Source: Candidatus Sumerlaeota bacterium
GTDB lineage: Bacteria; UBP6; UBA1177
Direction of reading: 5' to 3'
Length of the DNA: 37,775 nucleotides
Assembly: GCA_007132725.1 (NCBI GenBank)
Contig: SLOD01000063.1
Coordinates: 1 to 37,775 of the forward strand
Part shown: positions 37,589 through 37,775 of the stretch, in pieces
Layout: the number at the start of each line of letters is the position of its first letter
Numbering within the stretch: the stretch's first letter is position 1
Translations under genes and position numbers: made by a program
Notes under the pieces: model-generated
Seen by the model: only the letters and a program-made list of their open reading frames with translations
Told to the model about the DNA's origin: nothing
The model's database searches: none

Positions 37589-37604
37589 AGCTTTCTCCAT
37601 ATTT

Positions 37605-37775
37605 TTACGAAGTAGTTAATTCAAATCTTATAACGACACTTCTCTGGATTCTCAAGTGTGTTATTTCCTCGGGTTTTTTAACTTTGCCGCTGCTTGCTTT
37701 GACACTTTGGATCGCGGCATCGTCAAGCATCTTGTTCCCTGAAGATCTTGTCACCTTAATATCAGAAAAAGTTCC
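37605..37775 (-). CDS. TonB-family energy transducer, C-terminal end (partial)
   Basis: The reverse strand is open from the window edge to TAA at 37607-37605 and encodes 55 residues: GTFSDIKVTRSSGNKMLDDA..., the C-terminal TonB domain (G-x-h-x-x-h-x-V-x-x-S-S-G...LDxxAhxxh), ending in a beta strand SVVIRFEL. TonB spans the periplasm and delivers proton-motive energy from ExbBD to outer-membrane receptors. Its stop is 16 nt from the receptor ATG, so the two are very probably one operon and partners. The N-terminal anchor and proline region are outside the window. Confidence 0.8.
   Translation of the reverse strand, partial: GTFSDIKVTRSSGNKMLDDAAIQSVKASSGKVKKPEEITHLRIQRSVVIRFELTTS

Noticed and set aside
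37627-37655. TTGAGA-N17-TATAAG on the minus strand ahead of the TonB receptor
   Set aside because: It falls inside the tonB coding sequence, and the 16-nt spacing argues for co-transcription; an internal promoter is possible but not supported.

Overview
The window comes from a Gram-negative bacterium of moderate-to-low GC content with a full outer-membrane economy. It encodes LolA, a TonB C-terminus beside a TonB-dependent receptor, a CpoB/YbgF-like coiled-coil TPR lipoprotein, four further predicted lipoproteins and several periplasmic peptidoglycan enzymes. A NuoE/HydA-type [2Fe-2S] subunit at the left edge suggests anaerobic NAD(P)H/hydrogenase metabolism. Very acidic Asp/Glu/Ser linkers follow the signal sequences of several exported proteins; similar linkers occur in uncultured delta-proteobacterial or myxococcal-like lineages, but the taxonomy is only a guess. 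No insertion sequence, prophage, CRISPR array or rRNA was seen.

Layout. 1-256 (-): 5' part of a NuoE-like gene. 580-9812 (+): a tightly packed run of three lipoproteins (CpoB-like, beta-propeller-like, and a large one with an acidic 18-bp tandem repeat), then LolA, a SWIM/SNF2 helicase and an unrecognised exported protein. 10001-14992 (+): gyrB-gyrA. 15129-17995 (+): khpA, a membrane-anchored degenerate ApbE-like protein, and rarA. 18098-21971 (+): a soluble-lytic-transglycosylase-like protein overlapping a SpoIID/LytB-domain protein. A Bax-like glucosaminidase converges on these from the minus strand (21996-22874); it sits directly downstream of tRNA-Arg(CCG) and hpf, forming an hpf / tRNA-Arg / bax-like unit. 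23354-26060 (-): folD, a DciA-like (DUF721) gene and hflX. 26147-31048: divergent fatty-acid synthesis locus, fabZ (-) and fabH-fabD-fabG-acpP-fabF (+), with a perfect 14-bp palindrome at the fabH promoter. 31143-35362 (+): an FG-GAP/ASPIC-UnbV lipoprotein and an M3 metallopeptidase lipoprotein. 35414-37775 (-): TonB-dependent receptor preceded by the 3' end of a tonB gene.

How the genes fit together. Most of the window serves the cell envelope: lipoprotein sorting, murein remodelling, fatty-acid supply and TonB-driven uptake. Chromosome-topology, recombination and translation-control genes (gyrBA, rarA, khpA, hpf, hflX) lie between them. The points most worth a second look are the lipoprotein/LolA/SNF2 operon, the catalytically degenerate ApbE-like protein, the tRNA-punctuated hpf-bax unit, the FolD and GyrA active-site substitutions, the hflX start problem, the fab operator, and the repeated TonB-box-like motifs in the receptor. 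No single system here can be called undescribed from sequence alone; the 580-9812 lipoprotein cluster is the best candidate.
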